Part shown: positions 61,680 to 64,000 of the stretch, piece by piece
Position numbering within the stretch: the stretch's first letter is position 1
How the letters are laid out: each line of letters opens with the position of its first letter
Origin: Apis mellifera
Taxonomy: Eukaryota > Arthropoda > Insecta > Hymenoptera > Apidae
Direction: 5' to 3'
Length of the DNA stretch: 64,000 nucleotides
Assembly: GCF_003254395.2 (NCBI RefSeq)
Contig: NC_037639.1
Coordinates: 5,415,001 to 5,479,000 of the forward strand
Position numbers and translations under genes: made by a program
The notes under the pieces: generated by a model
Seen by the model: the letters and a program-made list of their open reading frames with translations, nothing else
What the model was told of the DNA's origin: nothing
Databases searched by the model: none

Positions 61680-64000
61680 AACATTTATGACGATTGAACG
61701 ATTGAAATTGAAATATTTTATCAATTAATCTTTATTCAGGTAATGGAATTATTCTCGTTTGAAATATTCAGTGGAAAAATTTATGGTATTCCCTCATTTT
61801 TTTTTCGAAAACGAGACGAGAACGAGCAAGCAAGAAATGCGTGAGATCGTACTTATTTAATGAATTTTCAAATTTGTACATATAATATGTAATATACATA
61901 ACATTATGTTTTAATGTCTGTTTCTTCTCATTTTTTATAAAGAATTTAATCCAAGAATTCTTTTCAATTCATTACCTTTTCACTTGATCGATTAATTATT
62001 ATTAATATTAAACAATAATTGTACCATAAAATATTTTACATTTTAAACAAATGTAATCTTTTTGTGAATCAATTTATTAAATATTATCATTATTGTTCAA
62101 TATACGATAATATATATGTATATATATATACATATAAATATTTCGATTTTATTTTTATATATCTTCCCCCCATCAAAATGGAATCTCGACAAGTGTAAAA
62201 AAATATAATATAATATAATACGTAAATTATTCAATTTTATTTTTACAATTATCCGTTATGACGCCTCAAAATATGATTTCAACTAAAGGTGGACTCATAC
62301 AGAGAATCTCGTTCACGACTCGCGCCTACATATTAATTAAAAGTTATCGATACTTGGTCGTCGGTCGAAACATGAAGCTAATTTAATTTAAGAATAAAAA
62401 TTCTTTTAAAAGATCGAAGTAATTCCATCTTAAGTAACGGCCGCTTTTGTAGTTTAATTGGACGAGAGAAAGGACGACGGATATGGAAATATCCGAAGAC
62501 TGTCGTTTTCAAACGTGGTTCGAGGCTTCAAAGTGGAGCAACTGTCAAGATAAGGAAAAGTGAATCGACTGCTTTCACGGTTGTGTTGAATTCTGTTTGA
62601 GGATCGTGGATTAAGCGAACGGCCCAATTAGTTCGATTCATCCACCAGTTTGATATTTGTACAAAATTTCCATTGATGAAATATTCGTAACGATCAACAG
62701 CTTCGTGTTGTTCAACACGATTGGAGGAGTTCCCGTGTTTGAAGCAAATAAAATTTCACTTTTTGATATCGACGCAAATACGCGAACCGAATTTCAACCG
62801 TGAAATATTGAATATTTATTGCACACGAGAAATCGATAATTACTATAGTATGGAAAATAAATAATTTTAACGCTGTATACAACTTTGCGATAAGAGATTA
62901 TTCAAGTCTTTCTATATTTTATACATTTTATTTTGTAATGAGTAAAGTTGGTAAAATTTAAAAATAAAAATTGGAAAAAAACTTTATTATAAAAACTAAA
63001 TTACCGAATGCAGAACAAAATTTTGATTTATTTAAAAAAAAAAAAATATTGTATTTAATATTTACTTTAATATTTATATGCAACCATGTGAAAACACATA
63101 ATATTATATATATATAGAGAAAAAGAGAAAGAAAACACATATTTGAAATATTTATAAAATAAAAATATTTTAAATATCATCGATTAAAAAATAAAAGAAT
63201 TTGACTACAAAAGATTCGAAATATCTAAAATATAAATTGTTAATAGCTATTTAAATAGAAAATATAAATAAGATGATATTCGAAATACGTAATAAGCAAT
63301 GCTAACATCTAAATTCATCTTATGTATCTCCAAGATAAATTCTTGGGAATCAAAAATACGTGTTTTCTGGATTATAAATCATGCATATCGATTTAAAAAA
63401 AAAAAAAAAAAAGCACCACAAAAGAATAATTGGATAGTTATTAGGATTTAAATCCTTTCAAATGAAATTACCAATAGGCTGCTGCATCGTAATTCATTAA
63501 CGCCTGTTTAAATCATGTATAAGACAGATAGCCAGATTCCAGATAAAAACTTGGCTTTAGAAAACATAAATCGATAATCTATTGATTCCAAAAATGTAAA
63601 TTCGCGTTGAAATAAATTCCGAGGAATAAAATCTTATTTTTTGAACGAATCTTTATGTTTATTATTATCCTTATTATTATTTATCTATCAAATTCCTATG
63701 TCTTTTTTATTTTAAATTAAATTCTTTTAAATCATAATAGAAAATTTTAATATTCCCTTTTCGAACAATGCAACAGTATTTGAAAAAATTAATTGGAAGA
63801 ATAATTAATGTTGTCATCGTGATGAAAGATCGATTGCAACATTAATTGCTAAAAAGAAGTTCAACTAAAATTATTACTGTGATTAAAAAGCCACGATTAA
63901 TTAGAAGTTAACAATTTATAATTCAATTTCAAATGATTAAAATGGAATAATTAAAATTTTAATATTATAATTTAATTAAAAGCTTATAATAACTTTCTCG
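61680..64000. other. AT-rich DNA downstream of the micropeptide
   Basis: A donor-like GGTAACG directly follows the micropeptide stop, so the 3' untranslated region may be spliced. The first AATAAA is near 62393. The patch 62280-62760 is GC-richer and holds CGGATAT-GGAA-ATATCCG (62478-62495), a 7-bp stem with a GNRA loop. Beyond it nothing is seen. Confidence 0.5.

Overview
The window looks like nuclear DNA of an insect, most likely a bee (Apis-like). It is AT-rich overall. CpG is not depleted, as the many TCGA and CGAA words show. Long AT-rich stretches alternate with short GC-richer islands. GAGA, CT, TA and AAAG microsatellites and A/T tracts are common, and the few plausible introns are short. 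The bee assignment is inference from texture only; no diagnostic gene was recognised.

Most of the 64 kb is non-coding intergenic or large-intron sequence. No complete conserved multi-domain gene, rRNA, convincing tRNA, known microRNA, CRISPR array or intact transposase was recognised. The long open frames in the GC-rich islands (for example 29.1, 44.4 and 46.7 kb) are low-complexity or Ser/Arg/Lys-rich and are treated as chance.

The best candidate is at 61432-61669 (+). Two short exons, split by a 106-base intron with good splice signals, encode a 43-residue single-pass membrane micropeptide. It has an in-frame upstream stop and a reasonable start context, and both exons are visibly GC-richer than their surroundings. 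It would escape any annotation based on a minimum ORF length.

A second gene-like area is 33.5-38.7 kb. It holds two independent diverged direct duplications, at 33.98/34.64 kb and 37.70/38.63 kb. It also holds a possible two-exon reading frame at 35084-35467 with a branch-point-like CTAAC, a polypyrimidine 3' splice site and a poly(A) signal, and an AT-rich minus-strand open frame at 38241-38528.

Other structure includes a probable TA-flanked MITE (43226-43421), a degenerate TCATTNAGG repeat (3398-3637), three notable RNA hairpins (1767-1818, 39833-39868, 52193-52275) and many microsatellites. Several open frames with weak coding signs (1275-1709, 3744-3834, 6951-7117, 51330-51572, 53900-54178) are listed at low confidence because hand-counted codon periodicity cannot settle them. 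No operon or pathway link between genes can be claimed.
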